Assembly (NCBI GenBank): GCA_016650355.1
Contig: JAENVX010000202.1
Coordinates: 1-7,480, forward strand
From: Bacteroidia bacterium
GTDB lineage: Bacteria > Bacteroidota > Bacteroidia > Cytophagales > Cyclobacteriaceae
Direction of reading: 5' to 3'
DNA: 7,480 nucleotides
This document shows, piece after piece, positions 5,830 through 7,480 of the stretch (within the stretch, counting starts at the first letter, position 1; each line of letters begins with the position of its first letter). The notes beneath the pieces are model-generated. The model saw only the letters and a list, made by a program, of their open reading frames with translations, did no database searches and had not been told where the DNA came from. Position numbers and translations under genes: made by a program.

Positions 5830-7480
5830 ATGCGATTCTTTATCAACTATTTCTACCTCTTATTAATGAGTATCATCATTGGCTCATGTGTTAACTCATC
5901 CAACAAGAATATTCGATCAGATTCGGGCAAGCTCGAAATTCTTTTTTTGGGACATGATAGCGAGCATCATAACTCTGCACTCTACCTTCCTTTGCTTGCC
6001 TCAACACTTTCGAAAGAGGGAATAAGTTTTACCTATACTGACAATCCTGACGACCTCAATGATGAAAACCTTGACAAGTATGATGGATTGATGATTTATG
6101 CCAATCATGAAGAGATCACTCCTAATCAAGAAAAAGCATTACTGGAATTTGTTGCAAAGGGCAGAGGCTTTATCCCCGTGCATTGCGCAAGTTTCTGTTT
6201 CCAAAACTCTCCTAAATATATCAGCCTGGTCGGAGGTCAATTTATGACGCACAAAACAGATACGTTCACGGCATCAATTATCAAGAAGGATCATTTTATC
6301 GTCAAATCATTGAATGAGTTTTCCACGTGGGATGAAACTTATGTTCACGATAAGGTTGGTAAAGATATTACCGTATTGATGGAGAGAGTTGAGGGTGATC
6401 ATCATGAGCCCTGGACTTGGGTAAGAGAACATGGCAAAGGGAGAGTATTTTATACAGCGTATGGCCATGATGAACGCACCTGGAGCAATCCTGGATTTCA
6501 GCAATTAATGTTGGAAGGAATTCTGTGGTCTGTGGGGGATGATGCCAAAATAAAATGGGATAAATTCAATAAAGAAATTCCAAAGCTCGTGTATAAAGAC
6601 GAAGCAAACATTCCCAACTATGAAAAGAGAGATCCGATGCCTAAATATCAAGAGCCGCTGACTCCTGAGGAATCAGCTAAGTTAATTCAGGTGCCAGTTG
6701 GTTTCGATCTTAAATTATTTGCATCCGAACCTGATATAATTAATCCCATAGCAATGGAGTGGGACGAAAAAGGAAGGCTTTGGGTTGTTGAAACAGTAGA
6801 TTACCCGAACACAGTGCGCGATGACAAAAGCATTGGAGATGATCGCATTAAAATATGTGAAGATACGGATGGTGATGGCAAGGCTGATAAGTTTACAGTG
6901 TTCGCTGAAAATCTAAACATCCCCACCAGTTTGGTTTTTACCAACGGAGGAGTAATTATTTCACAAGCACCTCACTTTATATTTTTGAAAGATACCGATG
7001 GTGATGATAAAGCAGATGTCAGAAAAATTGTAATCGATGGTTGGGGTACGTACGATACACACGCGGGTCCATCCAATCTTAAGTATGGATTTGACAACCA
7101 GATTTGGGGTGTAGTTGGCTATTCAGGATTTGAAGGAACAGTAGCTGGTGAGAACAGAACATTCAGCCAGGGTGTTTACCGGTTTAAGCCAGATGTTTCC
7201 AGTTTCGAATTTATGACAGGCACAAGTAACAACACATGGGGCTTGGGCTTTACTGAAAGAAACGATGTTTTTGCATCCACCGCAAATAACACGCACAGTG
7301 TATTCATGGGTATTCCAAACAAGGCAGCACGTGGTGTTGAAGGAATTGCGTTAGGTGGTAGTGCTAAAATTGATGGTCACTATGCAATGCATGCTATTAC
7401 ACAACAAGTAAGGCAAGTGGATGTGTTTGGAGGATTTACTGCAGCGGCTGGACACAATTTTTATACCGCACGGAATTATC
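5830..7480 (+). CDS. ThuA / PVC-type membrane-bound dehydrogenase fusion lipoprotein, 5' part
   Basis: First 550 codons of a large gene that runs off the right edge without a stop. Residues 1-20 form a lipoprotein signal (hydrophobic LLLMSIIIGSC, lipidated Cys20), so the protein is probably anchored outside the inner membrane. Residues 34-236 are a ThuA-like, glutamine-amidotransferase-fold domain: KLEILFLGHDSEHHN, YDGLMIYANHEEIT, FIPVHCASFCF, TWDETYVH, EPWTWVR, GKGRVFYTAYGHDERTW. A linker follows, and from about 286 the N-terminal propeller of the PVC-type putative membrane-bound dehydrogenase family begins: VPVGFDLKLFASEPDIINPI, WDEKGRLWVVETVDYPN, two acidic loops DTDGDGKAD (345-353) and DTDGDDKAD (388-396), and HAGPSNLKYGFDNQIWG. 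Relatives usually continue into HEAT-like repeats and a c-type haem domain (CxxCH), expected beyond the window. The ATG is preceded by AAGGAA at 5820-5825; the in-frame TAG at 5806 excludes an upstream start. The likely role is oxidation or binding of a sugar-like substrate; the substrate is unknown. Confidence 0.93.
   Translation, partial: MRFFINYFYLLLMSIIIGSCVNSSNKNIRSDSGKLEILFLGHDSEHHNSALYLPLLASTLSKEGISFTYTDNPDDLNDENLDKYDGLMIYANHEEITPNQEKALLEFVAKGRGFIPVHCASFCFQNSPKYISLVGGQFMTHKTDTFTASIIKKDHFIVKSLNEFSTWDETYVHDKVGKDITVLMERVEGDHHEPWTWVREHGKGRVFYTAYGHDERTWSNPGFQQLMLEGILWSVGDDAKIKWDKFNKEIPKLVYKDEANIPNYEKRDPMPKYQEPLTPEESAKLIQVPVGFDLKLFASEPDIINPIAMEWDEKGRLWVVETVDYPNTVRDDKSIGDDRIKICEDTDGDGKADKFTVFAENLNIPTSLVFTNGGVIISQAPHFIFLKDTDGDDKADVRKIVIDGWGTYDTHAGPSNLKYGFDNQIWGVVGYSGFEGTVAGENRTFSQGVYRFKPDVSSFEFMTGTSNNTWGLGFTERNDVFASTANNTHSVFMGIPNKAARGVEGIALGGSAKIDGHYAMHAITQQVRQVDVFGGFTAAAGHNFYTARNY

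Noticed and set aside
6307..6504. Minus-strand frame inside the ThuA domain
   Set aside because: It is antisense to strongly conserved ThuA-domain residues and has no support of its own.
1..7480. CRISPR array, tRNA, rRNA, insertion sequence or phage genes
   Set aside because: No regularly spaced repeats, cloverleaf-like sequences, transposase motifs or terminal inverted repeats were seen on either strand.

Overview
The window looks like Bacteroidota DNA, most likely class Cytophagia (Cytophagales). Three things suggest this: a complex I operon in the order A-B-C-D-H-I-J with separate nuoC and nuoD and no nuoE, nuoF or nuoG; weak or absent Shine-Dalgarno sites; and a ThuA/PVC-type membrane-bound dehydrogenase fusion lipoprotein of a kind common in Cytophagales. 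The assignment is inference from protein style and gene order, not from a search.

Layout. Positions 1-4629, all on the minus strand, hold a tightly packed respiratory complex I operon read right to left: nuoA, nuoB, nuoC, nuoD, nuoH, nuoI, nuoJ. Neighbours overlap (10, 19, 13 and 4 nt) or are 3-5 nt apart. nuoJ reaches the left edge; its last visible bases are compatible with an ATGA junction to nuoK just outside. Positions 4630-4760 are a non-coding gap with small repeats but no convincing promoter. Positions 4761-5639 (minus) encode an AraC-family regulator with an N-terminal cupin-like sensor domain. Positions 5640-5829 form a divergent intergenic region with a good promoter for the regulator, a perfect 10-bp inverted repeat lying over that promoter, and 21-bp-phased direct repeats on the side of the next gene. 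From 5830 to the right edge (plus) runs the first 550 codons of a large lipoprotein: a ThuA-like domain followed by the N-terminal propeller of the PVC-type dehydrogenase family.

How the genes work together. The nuo genes encode the membrane arm (A, H, J visible) and the connecting Q module (B, C, D, I) of a proton-pumping quinone reductase. The NADH-oxidising module is missing at its usual place between nuoD and nuoH, so this operon encodes the 11-subunit type, whose electron donor is uncertain (ferredoxin or similar is the usual proposal). The AraC regulator is divergent from the ThuA/dehydrogenase gene and probably controls it and itself. The ThuA and sorbosone-dehydrogenase-like domains suggest extracytoplasmic oxidation of a sugar or sugar-like compound. 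No sequence evidence links the regulator to the nuo operon beyond adjacency and shared direction.

I did not see a clearly new system. The most informative points are the NADH-module-less complex I, the operator-like architecture of the divergent promoter region, the ThuA-dehydrogenase fusion, and the replacement of a conserved proline by aspartate in the second ferredoxin motif of NuoI.
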